Assembly (NCBI GenBank): GCA_017508505.1
Contig: JAFVYT010000221.1
Coordinates: forward strand, 1-10,078
Direction: 5' to 3'
Length of the DNA: 10,078 nt
DNA from: Clostridia bacterium
GTDB lineage: Bacteria; Bacillota_A; Clostridia; Oscillospirales; SIG627
Part shown: one piece after another, positions 1 through 5,675 of the stretch
Position numbering within the stretch: position 1 is the first letter of the stretch
Layout: each line of letters opens with the position of its first letter
The notes under the pieces: generated by a model
The model's input: only the letters and a program-made list of their open reading frames with translations
The model's database searches: none
Told to the model about the DNA's origin: nothing
Translations under genes and position numbers: made by a program

Positions 1-932
1 ATTTCAGGATAAACAACTGCGGTAGTCCAGGGGATCATAATAGCGATTTCGATTCCGTATCTGTTCCAAGCAGAAATGCCCATAGGCACTTTGAACACAT
101 TGCCGTTTTTAACGGCAGTATTATTAGACCATTCTGATGTGGACATCAGCTCATCATATAAAACGTGCTGATATACGCCACCTATCATAATGTTTTGAGG
201 ATTTACTCCAAGAATTGCTTCGCTGTCAACTTTATTAGTGGGAGACTCTATCAAAGCATCTGTTGCAAATGTAGTATAAGATAAATCTGCACAAGCAGAA
301 TTGGTTGAGCCTTTTCCGGCGGTCTTGTATAAACCTTTGTTGGAAACACCATTAATATAATATAAGGTTTCACGTTCGGTTATTTTACCGTCCATTTTCT
401 CTGAAACCAATTTTATGTTTCCTTCAAGATATGCCATGTATTTATCACACTTAACTGTGGCGTCTTCACCCAGAATCTCGCCAAGCATTTTTATAGCAAC
501 TTTCATATCATCAATAGACCAATATGAAAACGTTACAGCGGTTACGCCCTTACTTCTCAGGTCGCGAGCTTGCTCCGCTTCTTGTACTAAAACTATATCC
601 GCATTTGCTTTAAGTAGTATTTCAGCACTTGCCTCTTGGTCATATTTGGGGATTTCATTAATTTTTGGATATATTTCACCCATCCAAGCGGATTCAATAG
701 CGTCAACATTTATACCGATTAAATAATCAGCGAAATCGAGCCCAACCATAACCTGACATCCATATGTAACAAGGTTAATTACGGTATCTACTTTCGTGGG
801 GATTTCGACTTGATCACCTGCCGAATCCGTGATGGTTTTTGTTTCGGTATTAACCTTATTTTGATTGTTTGCACACGCTGATAAGCTGAAAACCATTAGC
901 AACGCTAAAATAAAAGCCAGTGTTCTTTTCAT
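1..932 (-). CDS. ABC transporter substrate-binding lipoprotein, iron/cobalamin (FecB/BtuF) type, partial
   Basis: The minus-strand frame is open from an ATG at 932 to the left edge, giving 310 codons and no stop, so the C-terminus lies outside the window. The N-terminus is a lipoprotein signal (MKRTLAFILALLMVFSLSAC) with lipobox Cys20, followed by a polar Asn/Gln-rich linker. The body begins like periplasmic binding proteins of the TroA/FecB superfamily: ITDSAGDQVEIP, then INLVTYGCQVMVGL. Near the edge it reads NRYGIEIAIMIPW, matching the W-RYG-E segment typical of siderophore, haem or cobalamin binding proteins. It should capture a metal chelate outside the membrane for an ABC importer whose permease and ATPase may lie further left. 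The start has AAGGAG eight bases upstream and lies 19 bases after the hydrolase stop, so the two are probably co-transcribed. The family is fairly sure; the substrate cannot be read from the sequence. Confidence 0.85.
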   Translation of the reverse strand, partial: MKRTLAFILALLMVFSLSACANNQNKVNTETKTITDSAGDQVEIPTKVDTVINLVTYGCQVMVGLDFADYLIGINVDAIESAWMGEIYPKINEIPKYDQEASAEILLKANADIVLVQEAEQARDLRSKGVTAVTFSYWSIDDMKVAIKMLGEILGEDATVKCDKYMAYLEGNIKLVSEKMDGKITERETLYYINGVSNKGLYKTAGKGSTNSACADLSYTTFATDALIESPTNKVDSEAILGVNPQNIMIGGVYQHVLYDELMSTSEWSNNTAVKNGNVFKVPMGISAWNRYGIEIAIMIPWTTAVVYPE

Positions 933-951
933 TGTAATACTCTCCTTAATT

Positions 952-2097
952 TTATTTGTCATGCCAATTATACAATAATTCAGGAGGCGTAAACGGTGTC
1001 TCAAAAAAACCGTCTTCAATCTTGTCTCCATCATGTATATGACATATTATATTAGCTAACTTTTTAATATCTATCGGTTTATGATAGTGTGTCCCGTGGC
1101 GAAAATACCAAAAGAGATTTTTCTCGACGCCGAGGAATTTATATACTTCATTAGCTGCCATCGTTGTCATCCATGAGCCAACAGGATTGGCCCATATATC
1201 TGCGGCAGCTTCAGATACAAACAATACTCTGGGAGCAATCAAAGCTTTTAGAAAATGGGTATCAAACGGAAGATTTTCTTCGTTATCAATGTATTTTTCC
1301 ATTTCCGGCCCAACCCAAAAACGTGTCTCTTCCCATATATCACGGAGTGTCTCACTACGCCAAGGCTTTAGTCCCGGGTAGTCGCCGACCATTTTTATTC
1401 GATAGCATCCACCCCCAAACAAACAAGCTTCGTTGGGATTTACAATTGTTGCTCGTTCATCTATCGCTCCTGCCAATATTGCGGCCTTTCCTCCTCGGGA
1501 GTGCCCGGTCAATGCTATACACGAGCAATCAATTTGAGATAGATTCAACTTGAATAAAGCGTCTATGCATCGAGAATATCCCCATGCCCAAGCGCCTAAA
1601 GCTCCGAATGTATACTCGGGATACGCATCATATAGGGCACCCTTTCTACCTTCTCCTTTAATGTCGTGTGCCAGCTCAGTCCTGTCAAAAAGAACCCAAC
1701 CGATGTCTTTTTCTATTGCTGCAGATATAAACTCTTCATTCATGTGATAACCGGCACACATATCTCCGTCTATTATCACAGGACGGTTTTGTCCTCGAGG
1801 CATTATGACCTTGATGATAAAAGAAAGTCGTCTTTCTCTTGATCCCGTGTGGATTTTATACGAGCGATGTTCTTTGCCTAAATTAAGTGGCTCGACCTCA
1901 AAAATCTCAGGTGTTGGCGGTTGAGTTCCAAACTGCAGTTCTACTGCGGATCGAAAAATTTCATCGCGACGTACCAACCAATCGTCAAACGTTTTTACTC
2001 TGTTACCATTATTAAATTGAAAAGGATTGGGAAGTTGCCCTTTGGTTTCGTATTCTGTAATTTTCAAAAGATTGTTAGCTACAGTTTTACTGTTCAT
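952..2097 (-). CDS. CE15-like alpha/beta hydrolase (glucuronoyl esterase/acetyl xylan esterase type)
   Basis: This is a 381-residue protein with no signal peptide, so it is probably cytoplasmic. The nucleophile elbow is TGHSRGGKAA with Ser200; a GxSRxGK-type elbow is typical of carbohydrate esterase family 15 and related hydrolases. The following stretch (ERATIVNPNEACLFGGGC) sits where CE15 proteins carry their conserved post-elbow segment. RHGTHYH (His334, His337, His339) near the C-terminus is the likely source of the catalytic His. I chose the ATG at 2097 because GGAGGGG lies six bases upstream; a TTG two codons earlier is possible but worse placed. The gene overlaps the end of the upstream helix-turn-helix gene by 11 bases and is followed 19 bases later by the ABC binding protein, indicating tight co-expression. 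Known relatives act on carbohydrate esters. A role in processing an imported chelate is only inference from the neighbour. Confidence 0.8.
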   Translation of the reverse strand: MNSKTVANNLLKITEYETKGQLPNPFQFNNGNRVKTFDDWLVRRDEIFRSAVELQFGTQPPTPEIFEVEPLNLGKEHRSYKIHTGSRERRLSFIIKVIMPRGQNRPVIIDGDMCAGYHMNEEFISAAIEKDIGWVLFDRTELAHDIKGEGRKGALYDAYPEYTFGALGAWAWGYSRCIDALFKLNLSQIDCSCIALTGHSRGGKAAILAGAIDERATIVNPNEACLFGGGCYRIKMVGDYPGLKPWRSETLRDIWEETRFWVGPEMEKYIDNEENLPFDTHFLKALIAPRVLFVSEAAADIWANPVGSWMTTMAANEVYKFLGVEKNLFWYFRHGTHYHKPIDIKKLANIICHIHDGDKIEDGFFETPFTPPELLYNWHDK

Positions 2098-2563
2098 TTT
2101 CAACCCCTCCTACAGAATCCGATTTGAGATTTTCAAGCAAGCTTTGAAGTTCGCTAACCTTTTTTTCCTCGTCGTGGACCTCTGTTTCTAACTGAAGGAT
2201 TGTTTTTTTCTTGGTGCTAATGGCTTTTCTTTTAGATTCAATTTCGGCAAGAATAAACTTCTCAATATCTTCCGCCGATATATGAGCTTTTTTCAATTGT
2301 TCCTCAGCAGCTATCTTGCTTGCGACTAAACCTCCGACAAACGCAGTTGAAATTGCAGCAGTTCCTAAAAGGAGAGCCGCCGTAGTGCTTGCATACTTAG
2401 GTGTGGTTTTTACAAATTCACGCAATGCACTTTCATATATGATGTTTCCACCCTTGCGTGAGTCTTGCTGTGCTATGAGTTTTCCAGATCTAATCCATCG
2501 TCGAACGGTCTCCGGATTCGTCTTCAACATATCAGCAACTTGTTTTACGCTATAAGTATTCAT
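2087..2563 (-). CDS. Membrane-anchored MerR/excisionase-like helix-turn-helix protein with coiled coil
   Basis: This is a 158-residue protein in three parts. Residues 4-52 form an excisionase/MerR-like winged helix-turn-helix (YSVKQVADMLKTNPETVRRW, then IRSGKLIA and a short wing to IYESALREFV). Residues 60-82 are a small-residue-rich hydrophobic helix flanked by Lys, a likely transmembrane segment. Residues about 105-150 are highly charged with leucines spaced like a coiled coil. The ATG at 2563 was chosen because AGGGCGG lies about five bases upstream; a GTG two codons earlier would overlap that site. It is the first gene of a three-gene operon and its end overlaps the hydrolase start. It probably binds DNA, perhaps at repeats next to its own promoter, while attached to the membrane. 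It could be a structural or plasmid/phage-type protein instead of a regulator. No specific family name is assigned. Confidence 0.75.
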   Translation of the reverse strand: MNTYSVKQVADMLKTNPETVRRWIRSGKLIAQQDSRKGGNIIYESALREFVKTTPKYASTTAALLLGTAAISTAFVGGLVASKIAAEEQLKKAHISAEDIEKFILAEIESKRKAISTKKKTILQLETEVHDEEKKVSELQSLLENLKSDSVGGVENEQ

Positions 2564-2587
2564 ATACACCGCCCTTTCATATACAAT

Positions 2588-2616
2588 ATAATATCACAAA
2601 ATGTAGTAATAATCAA
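2588..2616 (-). promoter_or_regulatory. Promoter of the left minus-strand operon
   Basis: On the minus strand, TTGATT (2611-2616) is followed after exactly 17 bases by TATTAT (2588-2593). The predicted transcription start is near 2581, a short distance ahead of the helix-turn-helix gene at 2563. The surrounding DNA is very AT-rich, so chance matches are likelier here than elsewhere. Confidence 0.6.
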
Positions 2617-2658
2617 TATATGTAGCAATAAAATTGCAAAAAACTTTGCTGTGCTACA
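2602..2658. repeat. Direct repeats TGTAG(T/C)AATAA with a nearby inverted half copy
   Basis: TGTAGTAATAA (2602-2612) and TGTAGCAATAA (2621-2631) are 19 bases apart, and TGCTACA (2652-2658) is an inverted copy of the core. The first lies in the promoter spacer and the second just upstream of the -35 box, a placement suited to a regulator binding site. The helix-turn-helix protein encoded by the first gene is the obvious candidate binder, but that is inference. Confidence 0.45.
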
Positions 2659-2663
2659 TTTCA

Positions 2664-2693
2664 GTTGTTTAACGAAATGCGGTTGTTTAACGA
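2664..2693. repeat. 12-base perfect direct repeat GTTGTTTAACGA
   Basis: GTTGTTTAACGA occurs at 2664-2675 and again at 2682-2693, an 18-base period. It lies between the operon promoter and the terminator hairpin behind the tRNA genes. It may be a second operator or an end sequence of the AT-rich block. Nothing in the window decides between these. Confidence 0.5.
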
Positions 2694-2744
2694 TAGGTCA
2701 GTATGAATGTTGGGTTAAGTCCCGGGTTGGGGCAATAAAAACAA

Positions 2745-2800
2745 TGAAAAAAGCGTTGCAGGATGGGTGGAATACTCCCAAAATGCAACGCTTATTTTTA
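2745..2800. terminator. Rho-independent terminator behind the tRNA genes, possibly bidirectional
   Basis: AAGCGTTGCA (2751-2760) pairs with TGCAACGCTT (2784-2793), and an inner TGGG/CCCA pair extends the hairpin. Read on the minus strand the stem runs straight into six T residues, a strong terminator for the tRNA transcript. On the plus strand the tail is TTATTTTTA, which is weaker. It separates the tRNA unit from the operon to its left. Confidence 0.7.
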
Positions 2801-2840
2801 TAAGTGCTTATTCCGTCTATGTTTTTTGCAGTAAAATAAC

Positions 2841-2878
2841 GATACCGCTGTCGACACGATTGTATCAACAGCGGTATC
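2841..2878 (-). terminator. Hairpin immediately downstream of tRNA-fMet
   Basis: GATACCGCTGT (2841-2851) and ACAGCGGTATC (2868-2878) form a perfect 11-base stem with a 16-base loop, starting six bases after the tRNA 3' end on the minus strand. The following GTTATTTTA is only moderately T-rich. It may act as a first terminator or as a processing structure before the stronger hairpin at 2751-2793. Confidence 0.5.
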
Positions 2879-2883
2879 TGATT

Positions 2884-2960
<77 letters not shown>

Positions 2961-2967
2961 ATATAGA

Positions 2968-3054
2968 TGGTGCCGTTGACGGGAATCGAACCCGTACGGC
3001 ATTGCTGCCGAGGGATTTTAAGTCCCTTGCGTCTGCCAGTTCCGCCACAACGGC
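2968..3054 (-). tRNA. tRNA-Leu (UAA)
   Basis: The 87-base gene includes an encoded CCA. The acceptor stem is GCCGTTG/CAACGGC with discriminator A. The anticodon arm is AGGGA-CTTAAAA-TCCCT, giving anticodon UAA for UUA codons. The long variable arm (GGC-AGCAAT-GCC) identifies a class II tRNA. The T arm ACGGG-TTCGATT-CCCGT pairs perfectly. It is the first gene of a two-tRNA transcript. Confidence 0.95.
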
Positions 3055-3079
3055 GTGGTTCCTGTCACCGACTTTTATT

Positions 3080-3108
3080 ATTATACCCACGAAACAGAAA
3101 AATGTCAA
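3080..3108 (-). promoter_or_regulatory. Consensus promoter of the tRNA operon
   Basis: On the minus strand TTGACA (3103-3108), 17 bases and TATAAT (3080-3085) form a perfect sigma-A consensus. The predicted start is near 3073, about 20 bases ahead of tRNA-Leu. Such a strong promoter is usual for tRNA genes. Confidence 0.9.
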
Positions 3109-3111
3109 CAC

Positions 3112-3125
3112 CTTTTTCGAAAAAG
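3112..3125. repeat. 14-base perfect palindrome upstream of the tRNA promoter
   Basis: CTTTTTCGAAAAAG is fully palindromic and lies three bases upstream of the -35 box of the tRNA promoter. It could bind a dimeric protein or act as an A-tract upstream element. There is no direct evidence for either. The rest of 3126-3270 holds only a G-rich low-complexity stretch and no gene I can support. Confidence 0.4.
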
Positions 3126-3271
3126 TTTTTGTGCCGAGTACCAAGTGGGGTGCGCCGAGCGCTTTTTTCGATGCAGACCGGCAAGAACGGAGGAGCCGTT
3201 CCGGTGCGGCGATGGTGCGGTGAGGCGGTTGTGCGGCGGGGGCGTGTGAAGGAAGAGGGAAAGGGGAGCGG

Positions 3272-3300
3272 TTGACCCTTGGTGGGTTTTATGGTATGAT
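3272..3300 (+). promoter_or_regulatory. Promoter of the comF-like gene
   Basis: TTGACC (3272-3277), a 17-base spacer and TATGAT (3295-3300) form a good sigma-A promoter. The expected start is near 3307, which rules out the GTG at 3301 as translation start and supports the GTG at 3331. Confidence 0.75.
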
Positions 3301-3330
3301 GTGGAAAAAACGGAGTGGGGAGGGAGTCGA

Positions 3331-4005
3331 GTGGCTTGGGAGCAGGGACCGCGGAGTGGGCCGAAGGGATTTCTCGGAGCGGTGGTGGAGTTTTTCTTTC
3401 CGACGAAGTGTGCCGTTTGCAAGGAGTGCGGGCGGGAGCTTCTTTGTGACCGATGCCGCGAGGCGCTGGAGAAGGCATTTTGTCCGCGGCGCTATCTGGC
3501 CTCCGGGGGGAACGGCTTTGCGGACGGGATGGTATCGATGTTTCCCTTTACTTCGCTTCCCGTGAAGATTTTGGTATATGGAGGGAAGCGGGCTGACTAC
3601 GGGGAGTTTGTCCCCGTTTTTGCTTCCTTTTTATTGCAAACGGAAAAGAAGGGGCTGTTGCCCAAGGCGGATTTGGTGACCTATGCGCCCTGCCGTCCCG
3701 CGGCAAAGCGCGAGGTGGGCTTTGATCAGGGTGAGGTGATCGCCAAGGGTGTTTCCCGGGTGCTGGGGATCCCGTATGAGGCACTTTTGGAGAGGCGTGG
3801 GCGCTCCCGTCCGCAGAGGTATTTGAAGGGAGAGGATCGGGAGGACAACGTGCGCGGGGTCTTTCGGGCCGTGCGCCTCTTGGCGGGGGAGACGGTTCTT
3901 TTGGTGGACGACGTAGTCACCACCGGGGCCAGCGTGCGGGAATGTGCTCGTATTCTGAAGGGTGCGGGAGCGCAGAAGGTTTTCGTATTGACCATTGCCC
4001 ACTGA
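3331..4005 (+). CDS. ComF family phosphoribosyltransferase-like protein
   Basis: This protein of 224 residues is typical in length for ComF. The N-terminus carries a zinc-binding pattern with Cys27, Cys30, Cys33, Cys39 and Cys42 (CAVCKECG, then CDRC). The C-terminal half is a type I phosphoribosyltransferase fold with the ribose-phosphate loop LLVDDVVTTGAS at 190-201. ComF proteins are needed for DNA uptake in naturally competent bacteria, working with the ComFA helicase. Many Clostridia carry the gene without known competence. I chose GTG at 3331 because GGGGAGGG lies about seven bases upstream and the promoter -10 box ends at 3300; an in-frame GTG at 3301 would lie at or before the transcription start. 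No comFA is adjacent, so it appears to be a single-gene unit. Confidence 0.88.
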   Translation: MAWEQGPRSGPKGFLGAVVEFFFPTKCAVCKECGRELLCDRCREALEKAFCPRRYLASGGNGFADGMVSMFPFTSLPVKILVYGGKRADYGEFVPVFASFLLQTEKKGLLPKADLVTYAPCRPAAKREVGFDQGEVIAKGVSRVLGIPYEALLERRGRSRPQRYLKGEDREDNVRGVFRAVRLLAGETVLLVDDVVTTGASVRECARILKGAGAQKVFVLTIAH

Positions 4006-4050
4006 GAAGCACGGGGGTGGCAAATCGGGATGGGCAAAAGAGAAATTTCC

Positions 4051-4071
4051 GCCCTGCGAGGGCTTTGATTT
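4051..4071 (+). terminator. Weak terminator-like hairpin after comF-like gene
   Basis: GCCCT (4051-4055) pairs with AGGGC (4059-4063) around GCG and is followed by TTTGATTT. The five-base stem and interrupted T tract make it weak, but it lies between the comF-like stop and the next promoter. Confidence 0.4.
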
Positions 4072-4074
4072 CTA

Positions 4075-4103
4075 TTGACATTTTTCTTCGGTGGGAGTAT
4101 AAT
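4075..4103 (+). promoter_or_regulatory. Consensus promoter of the lipoprotein gene
   Basis: TTGACA (4075-4080), 17 bases and TATAAT (4098-4103) match the sigma-A consensus perfectly, with transcription expected to start near 4110. The first seven spacer bases equal those of the tRNA promoter. High expression of the lipoprotein is likely. Confidence 0.88.
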
Positions 4104-4152
4104 TTCACCGTCGGGGATTTGACCCGAAAAAAATCACAAGGAGAAAATCAAC

Positions 4153-4839
4153 ATGAAGAAACTTTTGGCACTTTTGCTCGCACTCGTGATGGTATTTGCT
4201 CTGGTGGCTTGCGCTGCGGAGTCCGAATCCAAGGACGATGACGAGGATGAGAAGACCGAAGAAAAGACCGAGGCTAAGACTGAGGCTAAGACCGAGGCCG
4301 AGACCAAGGAAGAGCAGAAGACTCAGGAACAGCAGAAGACCGAGCAGCCTACCACTCCCCCCGCAGCAACCGGTGACATCAGCGGCGATTGGGTTGCGGC
4401 AATGAGCGCAGGCTCTATGTTTGAGGCAATGTTTTCCGAGAACCTTCCCGGCTTGGATCAGTATCTGAACTACGAGGCTCTGCTTCTGGAGGGCTACCTT
4501 CTGAAGCTGAACGCAGACGGCAGCTTCAGCCTTTCCGCTGACGAGGCCAAGCTCACTGCCAGCGCGGATGAGCTCGTTGACACCGTCATCGACGGTGTGA
4601 TGGCTTACTGCCAGGCAAACAACATCAACAAGACCCGCGACGAGTTTGAGACCGCTATGGCCGATGTTGCCGAAAATCTGCTGCAGGATACCGATGCTTC
4701 TACCGGTACCTGGGCCTATGCAAACGACGTTCTCACCCTGACCGTGAGCGGCACCGCTCTGCCCCTGAACGTGGCAGTGGTTGATGGCGGCATGCTCCTC
4801 TACTCCGGCGAGACCTTGATGTTTGTTTGCGAGAGATAA
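4153..4839 (+). CDS. Lipoprotein of unknown function with acidic KTEA-repeat linker
   Basis: This 228-residue protein begins with a clear lipoprotein signal (MKKLLALLLALVMVFALVAC, lipobox Cys20). Residues 23-70 are a charged, low-complexity linker with repeated KTEA/KTEE units ending in a Pro-Thr segment, as expected of a flexible tether through the cell wall. Residues 75-228 look globular: an ISGDW start, a helix-rich middle, and a beta-type end (TGTWAYANDVLTLTVSG, then GGMLLYSGETLMF). The end resembles small lipocalin-like or META-like domains of Clostridia, but the match is weak and I assign no function. AAGGAG lies upstream of the ATG. The gene has its own consensus promoter and a strong terminator, so it stands alone and is probably well expressed at the cell surface. 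Confidence 0.85.
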   Translation: MKKLLALLLALVMVFALVACAAESESKDDDEDEKTEEKTEAKTEAKTEAETKEEQKTQEQQKTEQPTTPPAATGDISGDWVAAMSAGSMFEAMFSENLPGLDQYLNYEALLLEGYLLKLNADGSFSLSADEAKLTASADELVDTVIDGVMAYCQANNINKTRDEFETAMADVAENLLQDTDASTGTWAYANDVLTLTVSGTALPLNVAVVDGGMLLYSGETLMFVCER

Positions 4840-4852
4840 GCAAAGAGACAAG

Positions 4853-4884
4853 AAAAAAGACGACCGATCGGTCGTCTTTTTTTT
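4853..4884. terminator. Bidirectional palindromic terminator between convergent genes
   Basis: The 30 bases 4853-4882 are a perfect palindrome: an A run, GACGACCGATCGGTCGTC, and a T run that continues to 4884. It lies 13 bases after the lipoprotein stop and a few bases from the stop of the minus-strand DUF1836 gene, so it can end both transcripts. Confidence 0.92.
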
Positions 4885-4887
4885 GCG

Positions 4888-5469
4888 TTATTTTTTCTCG
4901 CGCTTTTCCTTTTTCTTTTCTTCCTTTTTGTCCTTCTTTTCCTTTTTCTCGCTTTTTTCCTCCTCCTCGGCAAGGGGGACGAAGTCCTCCGCGGCGCGGC
5001 GGAACTCGATCCGTGCGAAGACGATGGAGGCGAAGGCGTTCAGGGAGGCGCGGAGCACCTTTTCCGTGGGGGCGTCGTGATCCTTTTCCGGGGTGATATG
5101 CTCGATCACCCACTTGACGCTTCCGTCCAGCTCGGCGGCAAAGAGGTCAAAAAGCTCCTCGTCCGTGCGGGAAAGGGAGAGATTCTCCAAAAGAAGGCGG
5201 ATATCCGAGAGCTGCATAAAGCTCTTTAGGATGCAGATCATAAAAAGCCGCGTCAGCTGACCCTTGGCATAGCGCTTATTTTGAGGCGGGAGGATCAGCC
5301 TTTGCTTGACGTAGTTGTTGATCATGGTGGGGGTGATGCACTTTTCATCGGGGAAATAGGGAACAAGATGCTTTTCCAAAACGGAGATCACCTGATCCAT
5401 ATAGAGCTCAATATCGGGAAAATCCTGCCATCTCGCGGCGATCGGGAGGGTATTTTTTTGTTTTTCCAT
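4888..5469 (-). CDS. DUF1836 domain-containing protein (MerR-like) with Lys/Glu-rich tail
   Basis: This is a 193-residue protein. Residues about 15-115 match the DUF1836 pattern of Bacillota: IELYMDQVISVLEK, then ITPTMINNYVKQRLILPP and NKRYAKGQLTRLFMICILK. The middle segment resembles the MerR-type helix-turn-helix, so DNA binding is likely, though the family is uncharacterised. The last 26 residues are almost only Lys and Glu, an unusual charged tail. Of two adjacent ATG codons (5472 and 5469) the second has the better five-base spacing from AAGGAG. The gene is convergent with the lipoprotein gene and divergent from the acyl-CoA synthetase gene. Repeats in its promoter could be its own operators, and regulation of the divergent fatty-acid gene is an attractive but unproven role. 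Confidence 0.85.
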   Translation of the reverse strand: MEKQKNTLPIAARWQDFPDIELYMDQVISVLEKHLVPYFPDEKCITPTMINNYVKQRLILPPQNKRYAKGQLTRLFMICILKSFMQLSDIRLLLENLSLSRTDEELFDLFAAELDGSVKWVIEHITPEKDHDAPTEKVLRASLNAFASIVFARIEFRRAAEDFVPLAEEEEKSEKKEKKDKKEEKKKEKREKK

Positions 5470-5532
5470 CATATCTCCTTGAAAAATAGTTCATTCTGTG
5501 TTAAAATTGATTAGTCAACATCTTTGCGGGGA

Positions 5533-5576
5533 TGACGGTACCGAAGGGAGTATAGCATATTCTGACGGTATCGTCA
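5533..5576. repeat. Repeated TGACGGTA(C/T)CG sites across the DUF1836 promoter
   Basis: TGACGGTACCG starts at 5533 and TGACGGTATCG at 5563, exactly 30 bases apart. The second also forms the inverted pair TGACG-GTAT-CGTCA (5563-5576) and overlaps the -35 region; the first lies just downstream of the -10 box. This placement suits repression by a dimeric regulator. Confidence 0.5.
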
Positions 5577-5577
5577 A
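5549..5577 (-). promoter_or_regulatory. Promoter of the DUF1836 gene
   Basis: On the minus strand TTGACG (5572-5577), a 17-base spacer and TATACT (5549-5554) form a strong promoter. The predicted start near 5542 leaves a leader of about 70 bases before the ATG at 5469. Confidence 0.8.
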
Positions 5578-5579
5578 GA

Positions 5580-5654
5580 TTCGAAAACCGAAAAAAAGAG
5601 AAAAAAAGATATTGACATAGTAAGCAAAATCTGATAATATGGTTTTCGAAACCA
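5580..5654. repeat. Inverted TTCGAAAACC/GGTTTTCGAA sites bracketing the acyl-CoA synthetase promoter
   Basis: TTCGAAAACC (5580-5589) and GGTTTTCGAA (5641-5650) are exact reverse complements on either side of the promoter. The second is part of a tighter inverted repeat, TGGTTT-TCG-AAACCA (5640-5654), at the expected transcription start. This arrangement suggests operators for a repressor able to bridge or block the promoter. The binding protein is unknown. Confidence 0.5.
5612..5640 (+). promoter_or_regulatory. Promoter of the acyl-CoA synthetase gene
   Basis: TTGACA (5612-5617), 17 bases and TAATAT (5635-5640) form a good promoter, with transcription starting near 5647, about 30 bases before the ATG at 5676. 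Confidence 0.75.
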
Positions 5655-5675
5655 GATGAAACGGAGAAAGAAATA

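Noticed and set aside
415..726. Plus-strand open frame of 103 codons in the left region
   Set aside because: It lies wholly opposite the substrate-binding lipoprotein, whose frame is open to the left edge and has a signal peptide and family motifs.
3152..3168. GCGC-CGA-GCGC followed by six T as a plus-strand terminator
   Set aside because: The stem is only four pairs and there is no plus-strand gene before it to terminate.
4105..4851. Long minus-strand open frame of 248 codons opposite the lipoprotein gene
   Set aside because: It is a shadow of the plus-strand lipoprotein gene, which has a promoter, ribosome site, lipobox and terminator; the shadow is low-complexity Leu/Gly and has no ribosome site.
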